64,000 bases of DNA from Candidatus Defluviilinea proxima (GCA_016721115.1 JADKIW010000001.1:2743501-2807500); one strand, 5' to 3'. Numbered from the stretch's first letter, positions 50,522-60,139 are shown. Program-made: numbers and translations. Notes: a model not told the origin generated them from the sequence alone.

Positions 50522-51846
50522 AACCATCTGTTCGTGAAATTCGCTGGCGTTTGTTGTTTCTTTTGTTGCGCGCATTTGTCGTCGTTGTCTTTCTTTCCTT
50601 TTTTATTTTCACTTTCATTCTTGGATATTTTTTAACTTCCTCGTCGACGCCAGTGCCGTTTCCGTTTGTCAGTACACTCGAAGGGTATTATCTTGCGAAA
50701 GGCAGTTGGGATGGTGTTGATGTCGTCTTTGATTCAACAAATGGCTTGCATGTACTGAATCCTATTTTGCTGGATAAAGATCAACGCATCATTCTGGACC
50801 GAGGGTCTGATTCTGTTTCGACAGTTGGCTCACAGTATGAGAATCAAAAAGAAGACGTGGTGCTCAGGTTGAAGGTACAGGGCGAAACGATTGGATACGT
50901 GGTGATCACGGCGTATTCACTCTCACAGCGATTTAACTTGGCGCGTGCGATTCTTTTTCCTGTCGGTATTATTTCCTTTGTGTTGGCAATATTTTTGATG
51001 TTGGTGTCGGTCTTGCTGACACGTCGCTTTGTCAATCCTTTGGCCGATGTGATCTATGCGGCACGTGAAGTCTCATCGGGTAAGTTGAACACGCGCATCC
51101 CGTTGGAAGGGCCACAGGATTTGCGTAGTCTCTCTGAAAGTTTCAACGAAATGGCAACCGAACTTGAACGCAATGATCGCGAACGCCGTGACATGCTCGC
51201 GGACATTGCACATGAATTACGCACACCGCTTTCCGTGATCCGTGGACGCCTCGAAGGCATTGTGGATGGTATTTACCCCGAGAATGGTCCGCAAGTTTCC
51301 ATGGCGTTGGAGCAGGCCTATTTATTACAGCGACTTGTTGACGACCTGCGCCTGCTCACGCTTGCCGAAACACGTCAATTACCGTTTGATAAGCGTGATG
51401 TGAATGTTGGAAATGTGATCCATAGAGTTGTTGAAATGCTCTCTGCAGAGGCAAAGGAGAAAAATATTTCTTTATCCTTTAGCGAGCAAAGCGGAAATTT
51501 ATTTGCTCAACTTGACCCGCAACGTTTTGAGCAAGCTGTCAGTAATTTGGTTGGCAATGCGATTCGGTATGTCCCTGATGGTGGCAGAGTCTGGATCACA
51601 GCAAATGAGACAAGCGATGGTTTACGCATTACCATTAACGATAACGGCAATGGGATCCCTGCTGAAGACCTGCCCTTTATCTTTGACCGTTTCTGGCGCA
51701 AAGATAAATCTCGCGCTCGTCTCTCTGGCGGCACGGGCCTCGGACTCGCGATCACAAAACAACTCATCGAAGCGCAGGATGGAACGATTGAAGCGGAAAA
51801 CTTGGAAGCAGGTGGATTGCAAGTAACGATAGTTCTGAAGAAGTAA
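50518..51846 (+). CDS. Sensor histidine kinase (EnvZ/BaeS type)
   Basis: 442 residues. Two membrane helices (about 18-42 and 140-165) flank a sensor domain of about 100 residues. A HAMP domain follows, then HisKA with phospho-His in MLADIAHELRTPLSVI and HATPase_c with the N-box FEQAVSNLVGNAIRYV, DNGNGIPAEDL and GGTGLGLAITKQL. It is the cognate kinase of the upstream regulator by overlap. The extracytoplasmic domain probably senses an envelope-related signal. Confidence 0.94.
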   Translation: MKPSVREIRWRLLFLLLRAFVVVVFLSFFIFTFILGYFLTSSSTPVPFPFVSTLEGYYLAKGSWDGVDVVFDSTNGLHVLNPILLDKDQRIILDRGSDSVSTVGSQYENQKEDVVLRLKVQGETIGYVVITAYSLSQRFNLARAILFPVGIISFVLAIFLMLVSVLLTRRFVNPLADVIYAAREVSSGKLNTRIPLEGPQDLRSLSESFNEMATELERNDRERRDMLADIAHELRTPLSVIRGRLEGIVDGIYPENGPQVSMALEQAYLLQRLVDDLRLLTLAETRQLPFDKRDVNVGNVIHRVVEMLSAEAKEKNISLSFSEQSGNLFAQLDPQRFEQAVSNLVGNAIRYVPDGGRVWITANETSDGLRITINDNGNGIPAEDLPFIFDRFWRKDKSRARLSGGTGLGLAITKQLIEAQDGTIEAENLEAGGLQVTIVLKK

Positions 51847-51876
51847 ATATTTGTAGTACACCAAACGGATATTCAG

Positions 51877-53193
51877 TTACTTGATAGGCAGTGTGAAATA
51901 AAAAGTACTGCCTTGTTCTATGCCATCTGATTCGACCCAGATACGACCCCCGTGTACTTCAATAATGCGTTTGACAAGCGCCAGCCCCACACCAGTTCCT
52001 TCACTTTTGGGGTTTAGCTTATCGAATAGGCCAAAGACCTTTTCGTGATAAGCAGGGTCGATCCCGATTCCATTGTCTTTGATATAAAAGACCGTCTCAC
52101 CTTTATAGTCCCGCATGCCGATGTGAATTTGCGGGTTAGGCTGGTCGATTGTAAACTTTGCCGCGTTATCAATCAGGTTTTGCATAACCTCCACCAACCG
52201 TGGACTATCTCCAGTTACAGTTGGCAGGTCTTTATCCACTGTAACCTGAACATTGCTCGCCATGATCCTGCCACGTGTCAATATCAATGCATCGTCAATG
52301 ATTTTTGCAAAAGGTGTATCAGTTGATTTATTGACAAGGCGACCAATACGCGAAAGTTCAAGCAATTCATTCAGCAGGCGGTGCATTTTGTCTTTTGCAT
52401 CGCTGATACGCTCCAGGTCTTTGTGGAATTTAGCTGTATTCCCGGAACGCATATCCTCTTCCAATAAACCGATAAATCCCCCGATTGTGATCAATGGGCT
52501 CTTAAGGTCGTGTGACACGGTGTATGTAAACCGTTCCAGTTCTGCGTTTTTCGACTCCAGCTCCTTGATCGTCTCCTTGTACTTTACTTCTAAACGTCTG
52601 CGTTCGGCAAGTTCGCGTTCGGCATTCTTCCACGCATCATCAATTTTGTTGAGAGTCTGCCCAATCAAAAACGTAGCTGTAAGAATGTACATACTTTGCA
52701 CTGCCCAAACTGCAAAGATCGGCGTGGGGGTGGCTAATGGACGCAAGATGCCAAATTTCCCAAGCCCGAGAATAACAGCACTTGTAAAAATGCAGAAAAT
52801 ACTCCAACTGATGGCGGCACGCCAGTGTAAGATCAACCCTGCACAAATGATAACTATTAGATACCCCATAAAGGCTGGGTTTCTAAAATCTGCACCAAAA
52901 AACATCGCAACTGTAAATATGAGCCAAAGTGAAAAAACAATCAAATATCCTACCAAGCGTACATGTCCCTGATTGACAAATTGCTTCAACCCCAGCATGG
53001 TCAATATAAACGGGGCAATAATTATAATTCGTTGTATTCGTAATGCTGATTCGATGGGAGCGAAAAGTCCATAAATGCTGGATGTTAAAATGAAAATCCA
53101 TAGGATCGTGTTGAGCAACCCAGCTAAACGTGTTTTGTGCTCATCCCCTTCAAAACTTGGATTTGAAGCCCACTCACGAAGCTTTTTCAGCAT
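51877..53193 (-). CDS. Membrane-bound histidine kinase, MASE-like
   Basis: 438 residues. About six N-terminal membrane helices (residues 25-195) with little extracytoplasmic loop, then a coiled-coil linker (RELAERRRLEVKYKETIKEL), HisKA with the phospho-His in FTYTVSHDLKSPLITIGG, and HATPase_c (VMQNLIDNAAKFT; DNGIGIDPAYHEKVFGLFDK; GTGVGLALVKRI). No response regulator is next to it, so it is an orphan kinase of the phytochrome-like HisKA type. It is convergent to the MacAB two-component pair. Confidence 0.92.
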   Translation of the reverse strand: MLKKLREWASNPSFEGDEHKTRLAGLLNTILWIFILTSSIYGLFAPIESALRIQRIIIIAPFILTMLGLKQFVNQGHVRLVGYLIVFSLWLIFTVAMFFGADFRNPAFMGYLIVIICAGLILHWRAAISWSIFCIFTSAVILGLGKFGILRPLATPTPIFAVWAVQSMYILTATFLIGQTLNKIDDAWKNAERELAERRRLEVKYKETIKELESKNAELERFTYTVSHDLKSPLITIGGFIGLLEEDMRSGNTAKFHKDLERISDAKDKMHRLLNELLELSRIGRLVNKSTDTPFAKIIDDALILTRGRIMASNVQVTVDKDLPTVTGDSPRLVEVMQNLIDNAAKFTIDQPNPQIHIGMRDYKGETVFYIKDNGIGIDPAYHEKVFGLFDKLNPKSEGTGVGLALVKRIIEVHGGRIWVESDGIEQGSTFYFTLPIK

Positions 53194-53356
53194 TAAGATA
53201 CTCCTAGCTTATGTACCGTTGGCTCAACCATCATTATAGGCGGTTAGTGACTATTTTTCAATTTACAGATCAATAACTGTTCCGTTTCTGGCCTGACGGG
53301 ACACCTGTTTCTGTTATGCATGTTGTATCCACACTGAAAGCCCGTATTACAAAAAT

Positions 53357-53385
53357 AAAGAGTCTCGCAAAATGAGAGACTCTTT
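53357..53385 (-). terminator. Terminator of the HAD phosphatase gene
   Basis: AAAGAGTCTC and GAGACTCTTT pair around a short loop, with T-rich sequence after it on the minus strand. The rest of the gap 53194-53413 shows nothing else. Confidence 0.88.
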
Positions 53386-53413
53386 TACAAGACCTGTTTC
53401 GTTGTTATTTTAA

Positions 53414-54094
53414 CTAGTCCTTCGGCTTTCCCAATACTTCCCAGTTCTTTTCTTTTGCAAGGGCGTGTAGCTTTTTGTCAGGATACACTGCTACAGGATT
53501 TCCCACCAGGTTCAACATGTGATTGTCGGAAAACGAATCACCGTATGCATAACTGGCGGCCCAATCCACATCCCAGTCTCGCTCTTTGACCAGCTCTCGG
53601 ACCTTGTCTACTTTGACTGCGCCACTGATCAACGGTGGAATATTCTTTCCCGTGTACCGCCCATCTTTGAACTCTGATTGTGTGCCGATCGCTCCGTCCA
53701 TTCCGAAATGGGCTTTGAATATCTCGGCACATTCCGTGAACATGCCTGAGACAATAATAACTTTATGCCCCTTGGCTGAATGTTCTTTCATTCGTTTAAT
53801 AACATCCTCGCGTTGAGTGGGAAGAAGATATTCAAACGCAAGCCAGGTTAGTGCGGTGTTGGCTTGTTCATGGTCAAGTCCTTGCAACATTCCACTGAGG
53901 TAGGCTAGCAGGGCACGCTGTACTTTTTCGCGGTTGCCGAGTTTCAGCTTGTATAACATATAAGTAGGAAGAATCCTAAAGTAATATCGTTGAGCAAAAA
54001 ACCGGCGGTTGTGCTCGGATGAATATTTCATCAACCCACGCCCGAATTGTCCCGTGTATAGAGTTCCGTCTGCATCGAATAAGGCTATGATCAT
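53414..54094 (-). CDS. HAD-superfamily phosphatase, SerB-like (HAD-IB)
   Basis: 226 residues from the ATG at 54094, preceded by GAGGAAC; an ATG at 54109 would add five. HAD motifs: ALFDADGTLY (nucleophile Asp and acid Asp), VIIVSGM, a Lys region (GKNIPPLISGAVKVDK) and YGDSFSDNHML. This is the HAD-IB group that includes phosphoserine phosphatase and lipid phosphate phosphatases. Substrate unclear. Confidence 0.87.
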   Translation of the reverse strand: MIIALFDADGTLYTGQFGRGLMKYSSEHNRRFFAQRYYFRILPTYMLYKLKLGNREKVQRALLAYLSGMLQGLDHEQANTALTWLAFEYLLPTQREDVIKRMKEHSAKGHKVIIVSGMFTECAEIFKAHFGMDGAIGTQSEFKDGRYTGKNIPPLISGAVKVDKVRELVKERDWDVDWAASYAYGDSFSDNHMLNLVGNPVAVYPDKKLHALAKEKNWEVLGKPKD

Positions 54095-54201
54095 CGTTGT
54101 GTTCCTCATGGGGCTTATAACACAACGCGCTTCCAAGAGATGCGAGAGGAACATAGGCAAAATCGTGTACAATTTATTCAACCCCAACTCAGAGGAAACA
54201 A

Positions 54202-55188
54202 ATGAACAGTTCTTTAGTGAACGCAATTGAAGTGTCCCACCTTAGACGTATCTTTACATCCCAGATCGGCGTCATCAAACGCACTGCAAAGGAAGTGGTC
54301 GCTGTGGATGACGTCTCGTTTGAAATTCAGGAGGGCGAACTATTCGGACTCCTTGGCCCGAACGGTGCTGGCAAAACAACCACGGTCAAGATGTTGACCA
54401 CGCTTCTCATCCCTACGGGTGGGTCTGCTTCTGTAAAAGGATTTGATGTCGTCGCCCAAGCCAATGAGGTGCGGAAGCGTATCGGCTTTATCTTCGGTGG
54501 CGAACGTGGATTGTATTGGCGTCTCTCTGGCGTGGATAATCTCCGTTATTTCGCCAGTCTCTATAACTTGGATTATGACGTCACCAAAAAACGGATTCCG
54601 CAACTGCTCGAACTTGTCGGCTTGAATGGACGTGGTGACGAGAAAGTGCAAGGATATTCGCGCGGCATGAAGCAACGCTTGCATGTAGCGCGGACTCTTC
54701 TGCACGACCCTGATGTGCTGTTCCTTGATGAACCAACCCTGGGGCTTGACCCTGTCGGTGCGCGCGAGTTCCGCCAAGTGATCCTTGATCTGCAATCTCA
54801 GAAGAAAACCATTTTACTTACCACGCATTACATGTTTGAGGCCGATGCGCTTTGTGATCGCATCGCCATCATCAATCACGGACGTATCATCGCCAGCGAT
54901 ACCCCCAGCGGGCTTAAGGCTCACGTCCGTGATTTGAATGTGGTGGAAGTGGAAACCTTCGGCGCACCGGTCAATATGATCGAAAAACTACGCGCCTTGC
55001 CGTTCGCGGATGCGGTATCTGTTGAGGAACAAGGACAAAGGCAAATGTTGCTGATTCAGACGTCCCGTGGGGCTGAGGCGGTGCCAGATGTCATGTCTGC
55101 GCTCGAAGGTTTGAAAGTCGGTCGAGTCATTGTCCGTGAACCGACTCTTGAAGATGCCTATGTGCGGCTGGTGGGAGGTGACGCATGA
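54202..55188 (+). CDS. ABC-2 exporter ATPase (DrrA-like)
   Basis: 328 residues; GAGGAAAC precedes the ATG. ATPase motifs: Walker A GPNGAGKTT, signature YSRGMKQRL, Walker B VLFLDEPTLGLDP, switch TTHYM. The C-terminal roughly 90 residues match the extension of DrrA-type ATPases (DUF4162). It powers the two ABC-2 permeases that follow in overlapping order. Substrate (drug, lipid or polysaccharide) not predictable. Confidence 0.94.
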   Translation: MNSSLVNAIEVSHLRRIFTSQIGVIKRTAKEVVAVDDVSFEIQEGELFGLLGPNGAGKTTTVKMLTTLLIPTGGSASVKGFDVVAQANEVRKRIGFIFGGERGLYWRLSGVDNLRYFASLYNLDYDVTKKRIPQLLELVGLNGRGDEKVQGYSRGMKQRLHVARTLLHDPDVLFLDEPTLGLDPVGAREFRQVILDLQSQKKTILLTTHYMFEADALCDRIAIINHGRIIASDTPSGLKAHVRDLNVVEVETFGAPVNMIEKLRALPFADAVSVEEQGQRQMLLIQTSRGAEAVPDVMSALEGLKVGRVIVREPTLEDAYVRLVGGDA

Positions 55189-55982
55189 ACATTCGTATGC
55201 TCGCGAAATATTGGCGGACGATTCTGGTGGTGGCAGAAATGACCATGCGCCAGCAAATGACAGATGGTTTCATTTTGTTTACAGTTTTATTTCAGCCGAT
55301 CATCATTGCGTTGCTTGGGCTGTGGATGTTGCAAGGCAAAGGCGAGGACGCCGCGATGTTTGTTGTGGTTGGCAGTGGGTTGACGGGATTGTGGTCGAGC
55401 CTGTTGTTCATCTCCGGCGGCAGCATCAACATGGAGCGCTGGTCTGGCACGTTGGAGTCACTAGTTGCGATACCAACACCATTCGAGGTGATCGTGTTTG
55501 GAAAGAACCTTGCGAATGTGGTGCAATCCCTGCTTTCGATGGTGTTGGGATATTTGGTAGCGGCCTTCGCGTTTGGATATTCCCTCCAAATACAAAGCCC
55601 GTTAAATTTTGCCGTGTCTGTGATCTTTTCGGTGGTAGCGTTCATCAGTTTTGGTTTGATCATCGCGCCGGTCTTTGTGATGAACCCTGGTGTGCGCGCC
55701 TGGCAAAATGCGATGGAGTTCCCTGTTTATGTTTTATGTGGATTCCTTTTCCCGATCGCGCTCTTACCTGGTTGGACGACTCCTGTCTCGTATCTGCTTC
55801 CGCCATATTGGGCGGCGGTCGCTCTTCATGGGACCTCGACAACTGGTGCGCCATTCAACGAGATTCTCTTCGCTTGGGGCATGATGCTTCTTTCCTCTGT
55901 GATCGATCTGCTCATTGCCTCACGTTTGTTCAAGATCATGCTTCACAGAGCCCGAGTCGACGCGACATTAGGAATGGAATGA
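55185..55982 (+). CDS. ABC-2 type permease, first subunit
   Basis: 265 residues, overlapping the ATPase stop by 4 nt (ATGA). Six membrane helices with the ABC-2 pattern; MTMRQQMTDGFILFTVLFQPIII lies at the N-terminus and NPGVRAWQNAMEFPVYVLCG in the second half. It forms a heterodimeric channel with the next gene product, with which it overlaps by 1 nt. Confidence 0.9.
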   Translation: MNIRMLAKYWRTILVVAEMTMRQQMTDGFILFTVLFQPIIIALLGLWMLQGKGEDAAMFVVVGSGLTGLWSSLLFISGGSINMERWSGTLESLVAIPTPFEVIVFGKNLANVVQSLLSMVLGYLVAAFAFGYSLQIQSPLNFAVSVIFSVVAFISFGLIIAPVFVMNPGVRAWQNAMEFPVYVLCGFLFPIALLPGWTTPVSYLLPPYWAAVALHGTSTTGAPFNEILFAWGMMLLSSVIDLLIASRLFKIMLHRARVDATLGME

Positions 55983-56782
55983 TGAAGAACCTTTCTAACA
56001 ATCTCCGTCTTTTCTGGCAGGGTGCAGTTCTTTCTTATGTGGCCCTCTTCCATTGGATGCGCCCGATTCAATATATGGCGTCCAAGATATTGATGCCGTT
56101 GGCGCAAATGTTCTTCTTTGTATATCTCGGGACTTATGCAACAAGCGCGGACAATAAATCGTTCTACATTGTTGGGAATGCTTTGCAGATCGCGGCTGTC
56201 AGCGGGATCTTTGGCATGACCATGAGCATCGGTGGCGACCGTGATAACGGTACACTTGGTTATATCTTTGGCACACCAGCGAATCGTCTCATCGTTTTTA
56301 TGGGCCGTGCCTTCATGAATATTATGGACGGCGCCTTGGGTGTGGTCATCGCCTTTGTGTGGGGCGTGCTCCTCATGGGGCTCGACCTCTCACATACGAA
56401 CCTATCCGCGCTTGCGTTGACGATACTCATCACAACCATCAGCACCTGCGGTCTTGGGTTATTGATGGGCTGTCTTGCGTTAATCACGGTCAATGTGATG
56501 TTTGTCAATAACTTTGTCTATTTTCTATTATTGCTATTCTCTGGCGCGAACATCCCGCTTGCTCAACTCCCAATATGGATCAGATCCATATCTTATGCGC
56601 TTCCATTGACGCGCGGTATCTTGGCCGCACGGGAGATTGTCGGCGGCGCGAGTTTTGTGGATGTGTCTCCGCTTTTGCTCGGCGAGTTGGGAATCGGTCT
56701 AATGTATTTTGTGGCTGGGTATCTTCTTTTCGCCGTGTTTGAAGTGTACGCAAAGAGACGCGGCACGCTTGAGGTGTTTTAG
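55982..56782 (+). CDS. ABC-2 type permease, second subunit
   Basis: 266 residues from the ATG at 55982, which shares an A with the upstream TGA. Six membrane helices: FWQGAVLSYVALFHWMRPIQ at the start, GDRDNGTLGYIFGTPANRLI in the loop, and FSGANIPLAQLPIWIRSISY near the end. A longer reading of this frame back to 55130 runs across the first permease out of frame and is not real. Ends before a terminator at 56791. Confidence 0.9.
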   Translation: MKNLSNNLRLFWQGAVLSYVALFHWMRPIQYMASKILMPLAQMFFFVYLGTYATSADNKSFYIVGNALQIAAVSGIFGMTMSIGGDRDNGTLGYIFGTPANRLIVFMGRAFMNIMDGALGVVIAFVWGVLLMGLDLSHTNLSALALTILITTISTCGLGLLMGCLALITVNVMFVNNFVYFLLLLFSGANIPLAQLPIWIRSISYALPLTRGILAAREIVGGASFVDVSPLLLGELGIGLMYFVAGYLLFAVFEVYAKRRGTLEVF

Positions 56783-56790
56783 GAAATAGG

Positions 56791-56825
56791 AAATACACCC
56801 ACTCACAAATGGAGTGGGTGTATTT
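56791..56825 (+). terminator. Terminator after the ABC-2 operon
   Basis: AAATACACCCACTC and GAGTGGGTGTATTT pair exactly around a 7-nt loop. It also lies downstream of the convergent lipoprotein gene and may serve both. Confidence 0.9.
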
Positions 56826-56855
56826 ATAAATAATTATCTATAGGAACTCTATAGA

Positions 56856-57530
56856 CTAAGGGTACGCTGGTTGAGTGGTTGCCGTTGGGGTTTTCGCCTT
56901 TGTCGCGGTTGCCGTCGCACCTCCGACTGTAATTAGCACATACACTTCGTCACCGAAGAACTGTCCGCCCGCAGTGGACATGCGCCAGTTACTGCGAATA
57001 GCGCCGGTCTTGTTGGTTGGGGCAGTTAGCGCAACTGAGATGTCAAGTTCCGCGCCGGAAGCCACGGAAGAAGGAAGTGTATAGGTCGCTCCATTCATTG
57101 CTTCGCCACCTGTGAATGCGAATTTGAATCCCGCATCCCATGCACAGGAACCAAGATTCTTGACCTTCCATGTTTTGGTGAAAGTTTGTCCTGGTGTCAT
57201 GGGCGTATTGTCCGGGATGGATACGTCACTGACGAATCGAAGTTGATAGCAAGAGGCTGTTGGTGGTACCACTACCTGTGTGTTGGCAGGCAATGTAATG
57301 GCGGCGCTGGTTGCCACCGGTGCAAATGTCGGTTGCGTTGTCGGTGTAGAGAAAGGTGTCTGGGTGGGTGCGGCAAGTGCGGTTTGAGTCAGAACCGCAG
57401 AGAAAGTCTCTACTGCTTGTGTTTGGATTTGTTCCGGGCTCAAAGTTGGTGTGGCGTCCGCATCGCTTCCTCCGCAGGCTGTCAGAATTAAGATACTCGC
57501 GAGCAGGACATAGATCACTTTTTGTTTCAT
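56856..57530 (-). CDS. Lipoprotein with NBR1-type Ig-like domain
   Basis: 224 residues. A lipoprotein signal (KVIYVLLASILILTACGG, Cys19), a Thr/Pro/Gln-rich spacer (about 25-90), and an NBR1/FW-type Ig-like domain (residues about 95-200) with FTKTWKVKNLGSCAWDAGFK, GEAMNGATYTLP and TGAIRSNWRMSTAGGQFFG. A Thr/Ala/Pro tail follows. Tethered outside the membrane; such domains are frequent on Chloroflexota surface proteins, where they probably aid protein contacts. Function unknown. Confidence 0.85.
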   Translation of the reverse strand: MKQKVIYVLLASILILTACGGSDADATPTLSPEQIQTQAVETFSAVLTQTALAAPTQTPFSTPTTQPTFAPVATSAAITLPANTQVVVPPTASCYQLRFVSDVSIPDNTPMTPGQTFTKTWKVKNLGSCAWDAGFKFAFTGGEAMNGATYTLPSSVASGAELDISVALTAPTNKTGAIRSNWRMSTAGGQFFGDEVYVLITVGGATATATKAKTPTATTQPAYP

Positions 57531-57609
57531 ATATACTCCTTTTCAACAGGCCAATACTTATACGGCCTCATCCCGTTGTTAACGGATAATGGCGTCTTAA
57601 AGTTCCTGC

Positions 57610-57615
57610 TATAAT
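57610..57615 (+). promoter_or_regulatory. -10 box of the cysteine desulfurase operon
   Basis: Consensus TATAAT ends 7 nt before the ATG at 57623, with no SD. Best example of a leaderless-type start in the window. Confidence 0.6.
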
Positions 57616-57622
57616 CTGCCCG

Positions 57623-58777
57623 ATGATCTATTTCGACTATTCCGCTACAACACCAGTGGATTCACGCGTACTTGACGCGATGACTCCCTACTTTTCGGCC
57701 TCTTTTGGCAATCCCTCGTCTGTTCACCGTTTCGGACAGATCGCCGAGTCTGCGATCGATTCCGCACGCGAGACGGTGGCACGCATCCTCAATTGCCGTC
57801 CCGATGAAATTATTTTTACTTCGTGTGGTTCTGAGTCGGATAACCTTGCTATTCGTGGCGCAGCCTATGCCATGCGCGAAAAGACTGGTGCAAAGCAGAT
57901 CCTCGCCTCGCGCACAGAACACCCTGCGATCACCAAAACATTGTTACATCTTGAAAAATACGAGGGCTTTCTCATCGAATGGCTGGACGTGAACGAACAA
58001 GGCATGGTCACGCCTGAAGTTGTGGCGAAGGCGATCTCTAACAACACTGCAGTTGTCTCTGTGATGTATGCGAACAATGAAATCGGCACGATCAACCCGA
58101 TCAAAGAAATTGCTGCAATCTGTCATGCGAAGAACGTTCTCTTTCACACGGATGCTGTGCAAGCTGCGGCCTATCTGCATGTGGATGTGAACAAACTTGG
58201 CGTGGATATGATGTCGCTTGGTGCGCACAAGTTCTACGGGCCGAAAGGCGTCGGTGCGTTATACGTCCGAAAAGGGACGCCGCTCATCTCGACACTGACA
58301 GGTGGCGGGCAGGAATTCAGTCTGCGGGCTGGGACTCAGAACGTGCCTTATATCGTTGGCTTTGCAGAAGCACTGCGACTGACTTACGAAGAACGCGAAC
58401 GGCGTGTGGAACACGTCCGCCCCTTGCGAGACAAGATCATCGGAACTGTCCTTGAAACAATCCCCGATTCGCGTTTGACCGGCGATATGGAATCTCGTTT
58501 ACCGCAACATGCCAGTTTTGCCTTCAAAGATGTAGATGGTAACTTGTTGCTCACATTGCTCGATGCAGCGGGTTTTGCCTGCTCATCAGGTTCTGCTTGT
58601 AAAACAGGTAATCCCGAACCGAGCGAAGTGATGAATGCCATCGGCTTATCGCGTGATTGGGGACTTGGGTCCCTGCGTGTGACATTGGGCACTCATACGA
58701 CATCTTCTGATATCGAATCGTTTTTGAAAGCTCTGCCCGAATTGGTTCAAAAAGCCCGTAAATTGAATAAAGCCTAA
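57623..58777 (+). CDS. Cysteine desulfurase (NifS/IscS family)
   Basis: 384 residues of a class V aminotransferase. PLP Lys203 in SLGAHKFYGPKG, persulfide Cys320 in ACSSGSACKTG, and the YFDYSATTPVDSRVLDAM N-terminus. It takes sulfur from cysteine. Directly followed (1 nt) by mnmA, so its sulfur probably feeds tRNA 2-thiouridine, and possibly Fe-S or the pterin-dithiolene system elsewhere in the window. Confidence 0.95.
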   Translation: MIYFDYSATTPVDSRVLDAMTPYFSASFGNPSSVHRFGQIAESAIDSARETVARILNCRPDEIIFTSCGSESDNLAIRGAAYAMREKTGAKQILASRTEHPAITKTLLHLEKYEGFLIEWLDVNEQGMVTPEVVAKAISNNTAVVSVMYANNEIGTINPIKEIAAICHAKNVLFHTDAVQAAAYLHVDVNKLGVDMMSLGAHKFYGPKGVGALYVRKGTPLISTLTGGGQEFSLRAGTQNVPYIVGFAEALRLTYEERERRVEHVRPLRDKIIGTVLETIPDSRLTGDMESRLPQHASFAFKDVDGNLLLTLLDAAGFACSSGSACKTGNPEPSEVMNAIGLSRDWGLGSLRVTLGTHTTSSDIESFLKALPELVQKARKLNKA

Positions 58778-58778
58778 A

Positions 58779-59840
58779 ATGGAAAAAGTTGTCGTTGCCA
58801 TGTCTGGAGGAGTAGATTCCTCTGTTGCCGCGGCCTTGCTCAAAGAGCAGGGCTATGATGTTATTGGCATGATGATGCGCTTGTGGAGCGAGCCCGGCAA
58901 GGAAGAATCCAACCGCTGTTGTACTCCGGATTCCATGGCACAGGCAAGGCGTGTTGCGGCCATTCTCGACATTCCGTTTTATGTCATTGATGCGAAAGAT
59001 GTCTTCCGTGAGACGGTCGTTGAATATTTTCTTGAGGGATACGCGCGCGGCGAGACGCCGAATCCGTGCTTGATCTGTAATCGCAAGATCCGCTGGACGT
59101 TCTTGCTCGATCATGCTTTAGCCCTTGGCGCGGACTTTATGGCAACGGGGCATTATGTACGAAGGACGCAAGCAGAAGACGGAAAGATAAATTTATTGCG
59201 GGCGATTGACCGTTCCAAAGATCAATCCTATGTTTTGCATGTTTTGAACCAAGAGAAGTTGAAGCATGCTTTATTTCCTGTTGGTGATTATCCCAAGACC
59301 GAGATTCGCCAGATTGCAGAGAAACATGGGCTTCCCACTGCTTCGCGCAAAGACTCGCAAGACCTGTGCTTTTTAGCAGGCGAAGACTATCGCAACTTCC
59401 TACAGCGTAACGCAGCCGAAATGCTCAAACCCGGAGAGATCGTCACGCGTGACGGCAAGCCACTGGGCGAACACAACGGACTTGCGAATTACACCATCGG
59501 TCAACGCAAGGGACTGGGCGTTGCACCGCCTGTTCCATTGTATGTGCTAGGGAAGAATGCGGCGAATAATGCATTGATCGTTGGAACACAAGATGAGCTT
59601 GGTTCGTTTATATTGACGGCGCGCGATGTCAATTGGACAAGCGGACAAGTGCCCGTCGAACCATTCCGCGCAGAAGTGAAGATCCGCTACACGGCGAAGG
59701 AGGCTGAAGCGTTGGTTACGCCGATTGGCGAGAATCAGGTAAAGGTCCAGTTTGACGCGCCGCAACGGGATATCACAGCCGGGCAGGCGGCAGTCTTCTA
59801 TCAGGGTGACCTCCTGATCGGCGGCGGGATCATCCTTTAG
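58779..59840 (+). CDS. mnmA: tRNA-specific 2-thiouridylase
   Basis: 353 residues. PP-loop VVAMSGGVDSSVAAALL at the N-terminus, first catalytic Cys in NPCLICNRKIRW (about residue 100) and second in DSQDLCFLAGEDY (about 198), both needed for thiolation. The C-terminal TRDGKPLGEHNGLANYTIGQ is typical. It makes s2U34 in tRNA for Lys, Glu and Gln. Coupled to the cysteine desulfurase. Confidence 0.96.
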   Translation: MEKVVVAMSGGVDSSVAAALLKEQGYDVIGMMMRLWSEPGKEESNRCCTPDSMAQARRVAAILDIPFYVIDAKDVFRETVVEYFLEGYARGETPNPCLICNRKIRWTFLLDHALALGADFMATGHYVRRTQAEDGKINLLRAIDRSKDQSYVLHVLNQEKLKHALFPVGDYPKTEIRQIAEKHGLPTASRKDSQDLCFLAGEDYRNFLQRNAAEMLKPGEIVTRDGKPLGEHNGLANYTIGQRKGLGVAPPVPLYVLGKNAANNALIVGTQDELGSFILTARDVNWTSGQVPVEPFRAEVKIRYTAKEAEALVTPIGENQVKVQFDAPQRDITAGQAAVFYQGDLLIGGGIIL

Positions 59841-59859
59841 TTTTGTTTGGCAAAATCAA

Positions 59860-60126
59860 ATGACTTTACCGACATTCTTGTTCGCACTTCTCATCGCATT
59901 ACTTTACGGCGCGTTGTATCATTTTTTTCGCGGCGGCGGTTTTGGACGTCTGCTTTTGTATTTAGGGTTGAGTGTGCTGGGTTTTGCTTTTGGTCATGTC
60001 ATTGGGATGTGGCGTGAATGGTATTTCATCCCGATTGGCTCGTTGAACTTGGGACTGTCCACCATCGGAAGTGTCCTTGCCCTTGTGATCGGTGACTGGT
60101 TGAGCCGCATCGAGGCGGGTTCGTAA
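59860..60126 (+). CDS. Small three-helix membrane protein
   Basis: 88 residues, not recognised. Hydrophobic segments LPTFLFALLIALLYGALYHF, GRLLLYLGLSVLGFAFGHVI and GLSTIGSVLALVIGDWLS. It begins 19 nt after mnmA, so it may be the last gene of that operon. A GW-type WREWYF turn separates the helices. Confidence 0.72.
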   Translation: MTLPTFLFALLIALLYGALYHFFRGGGFGRLLLYLGLSVLGFAFGHVIGMWREWYFIPIGSLNLGLSTIGSVLALVIGDWLSRIEAGS

Positions 60127-60133
60127 AGCAAGG

Positions 60134-60139
60134 TATAAT
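60134..60139 (+). promoter_or_regulatory. Probable -10 box of the DedA gene
   Basis: TATAAT, 43 nt before the ATG at 60183. Unlike the leaderless cases, an SD-like AAAGAGAG lies between. Confidence 0.5.

Noticed and set aside
55130..55981. Apparent N-terminal extension of the second ABC-2 permease to 550 residues
   Set aside because: This part runs out of frame across the first permease, is Trp/Cys/Arg-rich and nonsensical, and the real start at 55982 fits the family.
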